A DNA stretch of 64,000 nt from the NCBI RefSeq assembly GCF_003024525.3, contig NZ_CP035934.2:496001-560000 (forward strand), in the 5' to 3' direction. Below are positions 10,402-17,892 of this stretch, piece after piece (position 1 is the first letter of the stretch; each line of letters starts with the position of its first letter). The position numbers and the translations under genes were made by a program. Below the pieces are notes generated by a model. The model ran no database searches and was not told the origin of the DNA. It was given only the letters and a program-made list of their open reading frames with translations. The DNA is from Acinetobacter cumulans. Lineage in GTDB: Bacteria > Pseudomonadota > Gammaproteobacteria > Pseudomonadales > Moraxellaceae.

Positions 10402-10767
10402 ATGCGTCATCGTAATAGTGGTGTGAAATTAGGCCGTACAAGCAGTCACCGTAAGGCGTTGTTCCAAAACTTAACAAATGCTTTAGTTGAGCATGAGTTA
10501 ATTAAAACAACTTTGCCTAAAGCGAAAGAACTTCGCCGTGTTGCTGAGCCTTTAATCACTTTAGCTAAAAACGATACTGTTGCAAACCGCCGTTTAGCGT
10601 TTGCTCGTACTCGTTCAGCAGCAACTGTTGGTAAATTGTTTACCGTTCTTGGCCCTCGTTACAAAGAACGTAACGGCGGTTATCTACGTGTTCTTAAAGC
10701 GGGCTTCCGTGCGGGTGATGCTGCACCGATGGCTTACGTTGAGCTTGTAGATCGCGAAGTTAAATAA
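10402..10767 (+). CDS. rplQ: 50S ribosomal protein L17
   Basis: The 121-aa product begins [20 protein letters not shown] and holds the [21 protein letters not shown] signature; it surrounds the exit tunnel region with L32 and L22. It is a little shorter than the E. coli protein (127 aa) because the C-terminal tail is reduced. It closes the alpha operon and is followed by a strong terminator. Confidence 0.97.
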   Translation: MRHRNSGVKLGRTSSHRKALFQNLTNALVEHELIKTTLPKAKELRRVAEPLITLAKNDTVANRRLAFARTRSAATVGKLFTVLGPRYKERNGGYLRVLKAGFRAGDAAPMAYVELVDREVK

Positions 10768-10799
10768 TTTCGCACAAGAATAGCGTTAGTTGTTCTAAG

Positions 10800-10828
10800 A
10801 AAGACCGGCTTTTAGCCGGTCTTTTTTT
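10800..10828 (+). terminator. alpha-operon terminator
   Basis: An 11-base stem (AAAGACCGGCT / AGCCGGTCTTT) with a 3-base loop is followed by seven T residues, 33 bases after the rplQ stop. It is the only clear intrinsic terminator downstream of rpsS in the ribosomal cluster. Confidence 0.92.
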
Positions 10829-10898
10829 GCCTAAAAATTATTAGACAAAAATAAGTGTTGTCCTTAAATGACACGGAATTTATCAAATTTTATCAAAC

Positions 10899-10918
10899 TT
10901 GACATTGCGTATTGTCAA
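10899..10918 (+). promoter_or_regulatory. dyad upstream of almA-like gene
   Basis: TTGACA at 10899-10904 and TGTCAA at 10913-10918 form a perfect 6-base inverted repeat with 8 bases between. The left half doubles as a consensus -35 box, although the best -10 (TTTAAT, 10927-10932) is 22 bases away. A repressor operator covering the promoter is a reasonable reading; the regulator is unknown. Confidence 0.45.
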
Positions 10919-10967
10919 ATATGTGCTTTAATAAAACCATAAAACTGAGATAGGTTAAAAGAACAAT

Positions 10968-12458
10968 ATGGAAAAGCAAGTTGATATTCTGATTGTTGGT
11001 GCTGGTATTTCTGGTATTGGTATTGCAGCGCATTTATTAAAGAATTGCCCGCAGCGTTCATTTGAAATTATTGAACGTCGTGAAAGTTTTGGTGGTACGT
11101 GGGACTTATTTAAATATCCTGGTATTCGTTCAGATTCGGACATGTCAACTTTTGGTTTTAATTTTAAACCTTGGCAAAAGGCCAGTGTTTTGGCTGACGG
11201 TGCTTCAATTAAAGGGTATTTGTCTGAAGTTATTGACGAAAATCAGTTGGCACAGAAAATTCATTTTCAGCATCGTGTGCTGAGTGCAAATTATGACTCG
11301 AACACGAAAAAATGGTCAGTTGAAATTGAAAATGCGGACAATAAAAAAGAAACTTGGATTGCAAATTTTGTCGTGGGATGTACGGGCTATTACAACTATG
11401 ACAAAGGTTTTCAACCTGATTTTCCAAATCAAAGTGCATTTAAAGGTCAGTTTATTCACCCACAGCATTGGCCTGAAAATTTAGATTACAAAGGCAAAAA
11501 AGTAGTCATCATTGGTAGTGGTGCAACTGCAATTACCCTCGTACCAGCAATGTCTAAGGGTGGCGCTGGTCATGTAACGATGCTACAACGTTCGCCAACC
11601 TATATTGCATCTATTCCTTCGGTGGATATGATCTATGACAAAATGCGTAAAGTGTTGCCTGAAGATTTGGCTTATAAATTAACACGTGCACGTAATATTG
11701 GTGTGCAGCGTGCTGTATATGCAGTCGCTCAAAAGCAGCCTGAGTTGCTTCGCAAATTCTTATTGCAATCTATTAAAATGCAGTTAAAGGGTAAGGTGGA
11801 TATGAAACACTTTACGCCTAAATATAATCCTTGGGATCAGCGTTTATGTGTTGTTCCAGATGGTGACTTATTTAAGATTTTGCGTGAAGGCCGTGCAAGT
11901 GTAGAAACGGATCAAATTGAGAAGTTTACTGCCAAAGGTGTTCAGTTGAAGTCTGGTAAACATTTAGATGCAGATATTGTAATTTCTGCGACAGGTTTAA
12001 ATATTCAAATTTTAGGTGGAATTAAAGCGACGATTGATGGTAAGCCATTGAACACTTCTCAGCATATGCTATATCAAGGTGTGATGGTCAGTGATGTGCC
12101 AAATATGGCGCTAATTATTGGCTATATTAATGCGTCTTGGACTTTAAAAGTGGATATTGCTGCTGAATATATCTGTCGTTTGCTGAACTATATGGATGAG
12201 AAAGGCTATAACGAAGTTTTACCACAAGGCGATGCAACACAAATTGAGCAAGATACGGTGATGGGAAGTCTCAGCTCTGGTTATATTGCGCGTGCTGCGG
12301 ATGTCATGCCGAAACAAGGTAAGAGTGGACCATGGCGTGTAACCAATAACTATTTGGCAGATCGTAAAGCGTTGAAAAAAGCTGGTTTTGAAGATAGTGT
12401 GCTCAAATTCAGTAAGAAATCAGCTGCTTCAGTGACAAAGCCTCGTTTAGTCTCTTAA
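10968..12458 (+). CDS. almA: AlmA-like flavin monooxygenase
   Basis: A 496-aa FAD- and NADPH-dependent monooxygenase of the Baeyer-Villiger/flavin monooxygenase class. The N-terminal FAD fold has GAGISG at residues 11-16, the segment FGGTWDLFKYPG at 41-52, the BVMO fingerprint F158-x-G160-x3-H164-x3-W168, and the NADPH-binding GSGATA at 183-188. AlmA of Acinetobacter is linked to oxidation of very-long-chain n-alkanes; I assign it by overall pattern and by position after rplQ. A ketone or other substrate cannot be excluded. It is a single-gene unit: own promoter region upstream and a terminator 50 bases downstream. Confidence 0.8.
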   Translation: MEKQVDILIVGAGISGIGIAAHLLKNCPQRSFEIIERRESFGGTWDLFKYPGIRSDSDMSTFGFNFKPWQKASVLADGASIKGYLSEVIDENQLAQKIHFQHRVLSANYDSNTKKWSVEIENADNKKETWIANFVVGCTGYYNYDKGFQPDFPNQSAFKGQFIHPQHWPENLDYKGKKVVIIGSGATAITLVPAMSKGGAGHVTMLQRSPTYIASIPSVDMIYDKMRKVLPEDLAYKLTRARNIGVQRAVYAVAQKQPELLRKFLLQSIKMQLKGKVDMKHFTPKYNPWDQRLCVVPDGDLFKILREGRASVETDQIEKFTAKGVQLKSGKHLDADIVISATGLNIQILGGIKATIDGKPLNTSQHMLYQGVMVSDVPNMALIIGYINASWTLKVDIAAEYICRLLNYMDEKGYNEVLPQGDATQIEQDTVMGSLSSGYIARAADVMPKQGKSGPWRVTNNYLADRKALKKAGFEDSVLKFSKKSAASVTKPRLVS

Positions 12459-12507
12459 GAGAATTTTATGAGGTATTAAAATCACTTCATTATAAGCTGG
12501 ATATGAG

Positions 12508-12534
12508 AAGGAGCTCTAAGAGCTCCTTTTTTTA
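12508..12534 (+). terminator. terminator after almA-like gene
   Basis: Stem AAGGAGCTC / GAGCTCCTT with loop TAA, followed by a run of T. It separates the monooxygenase from the hydrolase gene. Confidence 0.9.
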
Positions 12535-12617
12535 TGAATTCTGCGTTCAGTAATTTAACTTTGCCTTAAGTATAGATTCGGACAAGATGTATGTAGGACA
12601 TAAATCGAAGTAGTGTA

Positions 12618-13409
12618 ATGGATATTCAAACACAGCATTATCAAGTGCCTTTTGGCACTTTGTTATTAAACGCGCGTTCTTGGCAATCGGTTGATGTAAA
12701 TGCTGAATTGGCACCCATAATTTTGTTACACGATTCTTTAGGAAGTGTGGGTTTATGGCGAGATTTACCTGCGCAATTGGCACATCTTTCAAAGCGTAAA
12801 GTCTATGCCTATGATCGTTTAGGCTTTGGATTGTCTGATGCATGTATGGCCTTACCTGCACTGGACTTTGTGCTCAGTGAAGCACAGCAGGCTTTTCAGG
12901 CTGTGATTGACTATTTTCAGCTCTCACATTTTGTGGTGATGGGGCATAGTGTGGGTGGTGCTATGGCATTTGCCATTGCGGCTCAAGAAGCAGAGCGCTG
13001 TGTAGGTTTAGTGAGTATTGCAGCCCAGTTTGAAGTAGAAGAGCAAACAGTGCAGGGGATCATGCTTGCAAAAAAAGGTTTTCAACAAGCAGGTCAATTG
13101 GAACGCTTAGAGAAATACCATCCACAGAAGGCACAGTGGGTATTAGATGCATGGACGGAAACCTGGCTTGCACCTGAGTTTCAAAGCTGGAATTTGGCCA
13201 CAGTCTTGCCAAAAGTAAGCTGTCCAAGCTTGATTATTCATGGTGAATTAGACGAATACGGCAGTATAAATCAAGCACAGCAATTATTTGATGGTGTTGA
13301 TGGTCGCGCTGAAATGCATATTTTAGAAGGGTTGCATCATTTACCGCATAAAGAGCAACCTGAGCTGGTTTTGCAGATTATTCAAGAATTTCTCAATGAG
13401 CTGTTTTAA
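12618..13409 (+). CDS. alpha/beta-fold hydrolase
   Basis: A 263-aa cytosolic hydrolase. The nucleophile elbow GHSVGG places Ser111 as nucleophile; Asp212 in HGELDEYG and His240 or His241 in LEGLHHLPHKE complete the triad. The oxyanion-side motif LLHDSLGSVGLW replaces the more usual HG near residue 38. No signal peptide. Substrate unknown; a lactone or ester hydrolase acting near the alkane-oxidation genes would fit the context but this is inference. ATG 12618 is preceded by a GAAG box. Confidence 0.8.
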   Translation: MDIQTQHYQVPFGTLLLNARSWQSVDVNAELAPIILLHDSLGSVGLWRDLPAQLAHLSKRKVYAYDRLGFGLSDACMALPALDFVLSEAQQAFQAVIDYFQLSHFVVMGHSVGGAMAFAIAAQEAERCVGLVSIAAQFEVEEQTVQGIMLAKKGFQQAGQLERLEKYHPQKAQWVLDAWTETWLAPEFQSWNLATVLPKVSCPSLIIHGELDEYGSINQAQQLFDGVDGRAEMHILEGLHHLPHKEQPELVLQIIQEFLNELF

Positions 13410-13432
13410 TCATAGTTACTTGTAAAATGAGA

Positions 13433-13462
13433 ACAGCAACGCTGAACGAATTGCGTTGCTGT
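13433..13462 (-). terminator. hairpin between convergent genes
   Basis: A perfect 10-base stem (ACAGCAACGC / GCGTTGCTGT) with a 10-base loop lies between the hydrolase and the acyl-CoA dehydrogenase stops. On the - strand it is followed by TCTCATTTT, on the + strand by no T tract, so it is a weak terminator for the dehydrogenase at best. Confidence 0.5.
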
Positions 13463-13488
13463 AGCAGGATAGGCTAGGGGTTTAGAGA

Positions 13489-14661
13489 TTAGAGCGTACG
13501 TGAAATTAATTCTTTCATAATTTCATTGGTTCCTGCGTAGATTCGATTTGCACGGTTGTCGATATAGGCACGTGCAATTGGATATTCAAGCATATAGCCA
13601 TAGCCACCATGGAGCTGTAGGCACTCATCTACAACCTTTGAGAACATTTCTGAAATTTTGTATTTGGCCGCTGCTGCTGCATCAATGCCGAGTTCTTCTT
13701 TGAGTTGTAACTCCATGCATCGGTCTAAGTAGGCACGACAGAAGTCAATTTCAGTACGCAATTCAGCGAGTGTAAAACGACTGTTTTGGAAGCTCCCAAT
13801 TGCTTTGCCAAAAGCTTTACGCTCTTTGGTGTACTTGACGGTATGTGCAAAAGACGCTTCTGCACCTGCTTGGCAAATAATTGCGACCAACATGCGCTCC
13901 CAAGCCAGCTCTTTCATTAGCATCATAAAGCCCATGCCTTCCATACCCAGTAAGTTTTCTTTAGGTACACGCACGTTATCAAAAAACAGTTCGCAGGTAT
14001 CTTGACCTTTCATGCCGATTTTGTTGAGTGGCTTGCCTTTGCTAAAGCCTACGCGATCTGCTTCAACTAAAATTAAGGATAAGTTTGCAGAACCTTTTTC
14101 AGAGTGACCTGTTTTACATACCACAATGGCCATATCACATAGATAACCATTGGTAATAAAAATCTTAGAGCCATTAATAACATAGTCGTCGCCATCTAGT
14201 ACGGCGGTTGTACGTACAGCTTGTAAATCTGAACCTGTGCCTGGTTCAGTCATCGCAATGGCGGTAACTGTTTCGCCAGTGGTCATTTTAGGTAACCAAA
14301 ATTGCTTCTGTTGTTCATTACCAAAATTATAAATGTAATTGGCCACAATATCTGAATGCAGAGAAAAACCTGTTGAAGAATCCATGGCATAGGCTTGTTC
14401 TTCAATCAAGATCATGCTGTACAGACGGTCTACCCCAGAGCCACCATAGGCTTCAGGCATGGTGGTACACAATAAACCTAGCGCACCTGCTTTATTCCAT
14501 ATATCGCGATCCACATGTTGTTGTTGTTCATATTTTTCAATATTTGGCACAACTTCTTTTTCATAAAATTTGCGTACAGTATCGCGGAATGCTTCATGAT
14601 CAGCATTAAACAGTTTGCGCGGTAGCATATTGAGAATAGGGCGAATCGCTCCAGATTGCAT
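13489..14661 (-). CDS. acyl-CoA dehydrogenase
   Basis: A 390-aa flavoenzyme introducing the alpha,beta double bond into an acyl-CoA. Motifs AMTEPGTGSDLQ (FAD/substrate site), KIFITNGYLCD and the C-terminal RIYAGTNEIMKELI are all typical of the family; the catalytic base is expected on this fold but was not placed. I start at 14661 because AAGGA lies 8 bases before this ATG; a longer reading from 14724 adds an unlikely 21-residue tail. It stands alone, without an etf or hydratase partner nearby. Substrate chain length cannot be read from the sequence. Confidence 0.88.
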   Translation of the reverse strand: MQSGAIRPILNMLPRKLFNADHEAFRDTVRKFYEKEVVPNIEKYEQQQHVDRDIWNKAGALGLLCTTMPEAYGGSGVDRLYSMILIEEQAYAMDSSTGFSLHSDIVANYIYNFGNEQQKQFWLPKMTTGETVTAIAMTEPGTGSDLQAVRTTAVLDGDDYVINGSKIFITNGYLCDMAIVVCKTGHSEKGSANLSLILVEADRVGFSKGKPLNKIGMKGQDTCELFFDNVRVPKENLLGMEGMGFMMLMKELAWERMLVAIICQAGAEASFAHTVKYTKERKAFGKAIGSFQNSRFTLAELRTEIDFCRAYLDRCMELQLKEELGIDAAAAAKYKISEMFSKVVDECLQLHGGYGYMLEYPIARAYIDNRANRIYAGTNEIMKELISRTL

Positions 14662-14847
14662 GTGAATTATCCTTATTGTGTGTGCGTGTATTTGAAAATT
14701 ATAAGAATGTACAGTTGTCAGCAATGTGCTGAATGCTCAATTGCAGAAAATTTACTGATGCTTTCGGTCAATCTTGTGAAAAGGTGTCAATTAACAGGGC
14801 TGAATAAGGTAAAATAACGGCGTTTAAATCTAACATTGGGGAATGCG

Positions 14848-15105
14848 ATGACTGATGACATCAGCTTGGAAGAACGCAAAGTAATTTACCGTGCGCGACG
14901 CGGTTTAAAAGAAATTGATGTGTATTTTGATCCCTACGTAAAAAATTACTACTTGCAAGCAGATCAATTTGAAAAAGACATGTTTGCAGAGTTGGTTGCG
15001 CAGGAAGATCCAGATTTATTGGATTGGTTTATGGAAGTAAGTGAACCGCCACGCCCAGAATTACGTGATTTTATTCAGAAGTTAAAACACTACGTTCATG
15101 GATAA
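14848..15105 (+). CDS. sdhE: FAD assembly factor SdhE
   Basis: An 85-aa helical protein that promotes covalent flavinylation of succinate dehydrogenase SdhA and fumarate reductase. The RGxxE motif is present as RRGLKE near residue 19, with FDPYVKNYYL and the DLLDWFM segment following. The ATG at 14848 has GGGGA 6 bases upstream; an earlier TTG reading (14836) is rejected. It overlaps the next gene by 8 bases (ATGGATAA), and the same sdhE-ygfX pair exists in E. coli. Confidence 0.92.
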   Translation: MTDDISLEERKVIYRARRGLKEIDVYFDPYVKNYYLQADQFEKDMFAELVAQEDPDLLDWFMEVSEPPRPELRDFIQKLKHYVHG

Positions 15106-15481
15106 GCGTCATTTTCAGCTGAAACCTAGTCTGATAGCGCTAGTGTTTCAGTTTGCCATTTTTGCGGTTTTAATGACCTTGCTCTATCAGGTTTTAGCCA
15201 TCTGGCTTTGGTGTGTGTTTCTGCTATTGGGCTTGGTCATCTATGCTTTATTTTATCGCCGGCGCCCCAATATTAGTGCGCTGGAATATCTGGATGGTCG
15301 TGATTGGACCTTGACCAAGTACGGTCAGCCACAGCGTGTGCAAATCAGTCATATTATTGATCATCAAGTGTATATCGTGGTGTATTTTCAGCATGCACGT
15401 ACAAAACCAATGATTATTTGGTGTGATCAAGTCGCCTTCAAACAGTGGAAGTCATTGAAAGTATTGGCCAAAATGATCTAA
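15098..15481 (+). CDS. YgfX-like membrane protein
   Basis: A 127-aa protein with two adjacent membrane segments (about residues 12-30 and 34-50) and a C-terminal cytosolic domain with YLDGRDWTL. Placement directly after sdhE with an 8-base overlap, plus the short two-helix layout, matches YgfX/CptA of E. coli, reported as partner of SdhE and as a toxin-like protein acting on FtsZ and MreB. The sequence similarity itself is weak by eye, so the assignment rests mainly on synteny and topology. Confidence 0.65.
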   Translation: MDKRHFQLKPSLIALVFQFAIFAVLMTLLYQVLAIWLWCVFLLLGLVIYALFYRRRPNISALEYLDGRDWTLTKYGQPQRVQISHIIDHQVYIVVYFQHARTKPMIIWCDQVAFKQWKSLKVLAKMI

Positions 15482-15610
15482 TTGTTAGACAGACTAAATT
15501 TTTAAAAAATCATAAAAACAATAAAAATCAATTGAATATAATGCATCTCTCACAATGTTGTCAGACAGACTGCTGAATAGTTGGCAGAAAATATAAATTG
15601 TCTGACAATT
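15482..15610. repeat. paired 14-base repeats and a perfect 15-base palindrome
   Basis: TTGTTAGACAGACT at 15482-15495 and TTGTCAGACAGACT at 15558-15571 are direct repeats differing at one base, 76 bases apart. At 15596-15610 AATTGTCTGACAATT is a perfect palindrome around a central T and shares the core TTGTC/GACAA. All three lie between ygfX and the 34-aa membrane peptide gene, consistent with operator sites for one regulator. Confidence 0.6.
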
Positions 15611-15675
15611 ATTGTGCTGTCTATTTTTTGATACATGTACATTAACTCTACCAACAGCGAAATGAGGAGTCTCTT

Positions 15676-15780
15676 ATGGACTATCCAACTTGGATGCTTC
15701 TGGCAGCTGCGATTGTTATGGCAATTGTAGTAGGACGGCTAGGAACGGTGCTGAAGGAACGAATTGCACAACATGATTAG
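15676..15780 (+). CDS. 34-aa single-pass membrane peptide
   Basis: ATG 15676 to TAG 15780 encodes MDYPTWMLLAAAIVMAIV followed by VGRLGTVLKERIAQHD. A GAGGAG box at 15664-15669 is well placed and strong. A single hydrophobic helix (about residues 6-20) precedes a positively charged, amphipathic tail, which suggests an N-out small inner-membrane protein. A terminator-like hairpin follows 23 bases later and palindromic repeats precede it, so it looks like a separate transcription unit. I do not recognise the family; it may act as a small subunit or regulator of a membrane complex. Confidence 0.7.
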   Translation: MDYPTWMLLAAAIVMAIVVGRLGTVLKERIAQHD

Positions 15781-15803
15781 CGTTTAGGCGCTAGACCCTT
15801 AAT

Positions 15804-15843
15804 AAGTAGCATGTGCTGAACCGTCGCAATGCTGCTTTTTTTT
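15804..15843 (+). terminator. terminator after the 34-aa peptide
   Basis: AGTAGCAT pairs with ATGCTGCT (one G-U pair) around a loop of about 16 bases and is followed by eight T residues. The long loop makes it less certain than others in the window. Confidence 0.65.
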
Positions 15844-16000
15844 GCCTAAAATTTGGCATCCTCTTCATTCCAGTCAATTGCAACGCATTAAAATAATGGC
15901 ACAGTGTAGACTCAAATTAGAGTAAATACTCTTTTAAACAGAAAACGCTTCTGATATGTTTGTCGAGATGGACATAAACAAAATTATAGAGGACAGGAAT

Positions 16001-17047
16001 ATGTCGAACGTCCAACGCATTTGCCAAGGTGTGGCAGTCGCAATAACAACTACATTTTTATTATCTGGCTGTTCACAAGTGATCAAGACAGGTGCCAATG
16101 TGGCATTAGGTTTTACAGAAAATCATATCGTACCGCCAATTTTAGCCATGGATGATGCAGAAATGATCTGCAACACCGGCAACTCTTTGACGCCTGCGAT
16201 TATGGCGACTAAAGATATGGGTGCAGATCCAACACGTGTGGCTGTACTTATGTACTCAGCTTCTGGTATGTGCGCAGAGCAAAAAGCTTTAGATGCAGAG
16301 TTACGTTATCTTCGAGCATCTAAATCAAATCAAGTGACTGAAGCACAGGATGCACGTATAGAGCAAAAACGTTGGGCGGGTTTAGCGGCACAGCGTCAAT
16401 ATACAGGCTATCAATTGTTCCAATCACGCTATGAAAAGAAATACAAAAAAACATTGGGTGATGGCTGTGCCAAAATGAACAGTGATATAGAGCAGACTGT
16501 TTATTTATTGGGCATGTTAAGTGGCTTACAGGCCATGACCAATGATATTAACTCTGGTGGTGCAGTGAATGTACCTAAAGATATTGCGGCCGTGGTTGAG
16601 CGTGGGATGACCTGCTTAAATAATGAAAAATTTTGGGGTGCGCCTAATGCAACGCGTGCTGTGATTTGGACCTTATTACCCGGGGCGGGCGATGATAAGC
16701 CAGATCCATACCAAACTTTAAAACAATCAATGACGATTGGTGAGCAAAAAGGCGTCCGCTTACCGCATGCGATGTATGCCGTTGCAGCACAAGCCAGTGG
16801 TGACGATGCTAAAATTCGTGATGCTTTGAAGAGTTTTGCACAGGCACGTTCAGATGAAAAACCAGTCAATCCACAGTTTAAACTGATTGATAGTATGGCT
16901 GAGTTGATGGTGAAAGGTATTTCAGATCGCTATTGGACTGAGCATACAGGTACACGTACAGCAGATGATGGCATGCAACGTTTCTGGGATGATAGTGGCT
17001 CTTCTTCTGATTTAGATGATTTATTTGAAGAGGGTAAGTCACAGTAA
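16001..17047 (+). CDS. lipoprotein resembling TRAP-associated TatT
   Basis: A 348-aa predicted lipoprotein: the start at 16001 follows an AGAGGACAGG box and gives a signal peptide ending in the lipobox LSGC with Cys24. The rest is helix-rich, with ASGMCAE and AAQRQYTGYQLFQSRYEKKY segments that recall the tetratricopeptide-like TatT family (TRAP-associated extracytoplasmic T component). The C-terminus is acidic and serine-rich. A TRAP permease lies one gene downstream, which supports the link. The family call is from memory and is not secure; only the lipoprotein nature is directly visible. Confidence 0.75.
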   Translation: MSNVQRICQGVAVAITTTFLLSGCSQVIKTGANVALGFTENHIVPPILAMDDAEMICNTGNSLTPAIMATKDMGADPTRVAVLMYSASGMCAEQKALDAELRYLRASKSNQVTEAQDARIEQKRWAGLAAQRQYTGYQLFQSRYEKKYKKTLGDGCAKMNSDIEQTVYLLGMLSGLQAMTNDINSGGAVNVPKDIAAVVERGMTCLNNEKFWGAPNATRAVIWTLLPGAGDDKPDPYQTLKQSMTIGEQKGVRLPHAMYAVAAQASGDDAKIRDALKSFAQARSDEKPVNPQFKLIDSMAELMVKGISDRYWTEHTGTRTADDGMQRFWDDSGSSSDLDDLFEEGKSQ

Positions 17048-17123
17048 ATATGAGCCTCAGAAATAGAACCGAAGTGAATTGCTAAGTGTAAGACCTTAGT
17101 GCAAACATAACGGAGTAAGGTAC

Positions 17124-17699
17124 ATGCAAGATCAATTTTTAATTCGAAAAATTGTTTTTTTAGCAGTATTTGTGTCTTTTTCTGCCTGTTTGCAAGTGTA
17201 TAAAGATGCATTCATCTACTGGCAAGATGGGCTGTTTAGCGAATTTTGGCGCTTATGGACAGCTCATTGGGTTCATGTGGGATGGATGCATTATTTTTTG
17301 AATATGCTGGCATTTATCTGTTTGCCATTTATATTTCCACGCGCATCGCTCTGGCACTTTGTAGCCTTGCTCTTGGCACTTCCGCCTTTAATTAGTCTCA
17401 GTTTTTACTTTTTTCTACCCGATATAGAAGCTTATGCGGGGCTTTCTGGGGTGCTGCATGGGGCTTATGCATCTATTGCTTGTGTACACTTGTTATATAA
17501 GCGTGAGCGACGCTTTGCTGCATTTGTACTGTTATTAATTTTGTCAAAATTGGTTTGGGAAAATACCTTTGGCAGTATGGGGACAGCTCAACTTATAGGA
17601 AGTCCTGTATTGGTCGAAGCCCATTTATTGGGGGTGATTTGGGGTATTGTACTGGCCGTTATCTATGTAATTGGGAGTTATTTCATTGCAGAGAAATGA
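17124..17699 (+). CDS. rrtA: rhombosortase, rhomboid-type intramembrane protease
   Basis: A 191-aa multipass rhomboid. The membrane motif HVGWMHYFLNM matches the rhomboid HxxxHxxxN element, the catalytic serine is Ser108 in GLSGVLHG and the partner histidine is His167 in EAHLLG. The size and the GLSGxLHG form fit the rhombosortase subgroup, which removes the GlyGly-CTERM sorting tail from secreted proteins. An ATG at 17124 follows GGAGTAAGG. No GlyGly-CTERM substrate lies in the window, so the target must be encoded elsewhere. Confidence 0.82.
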   Translation: MQDQFLIRKIVFLAVFVSFSACLQVYKDAFIYWQDGLFSEFWRLWTAHWVHVGWMHYFLNMLAFICLPFIFPRASLWHFVALLLALPPLISLSFYFFLPDIEAYAGLSGVLHGAYASIACVHLLYKRERRFAAFVLLLILSKLVWENTFGSMGTAQLIGSPVLVEAHLLGVIWGIVLAVIYVIGSYFIAEK

Positions 17700-17892
17700 T
17701 AAGTAGAGAAGTGATCGAGTTGACATTTTTTTCATAAAAGAAAATACATATTGTCATTTTAATATCTGCCTAATTGTTGCACATTGAAAGAAAATCGGAA
17801 TAACAAACAGAAATACCGAAAAAGGAATTTTTTGGAAAGAAGGACAAGGGTGAAGCAAAGCGCTCACACCCAAAATAAAAATAGGAAGATTC

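Noticed and set aside
12547..12861. 104-aa frame antisense to the start of the hydrolase
   Set aside because: Overlaps a well supported gene with a catalytic triad, and it lacks a box and known motifs.
16930..17047. C-terminal end of the lipoprotein as a GlyGly-CTERM sorting tail for the nearby rhombosortase
   Set aside because: There is no Gly-Gly motif followed by a membrane helix and basic residues; the tail is acidic.
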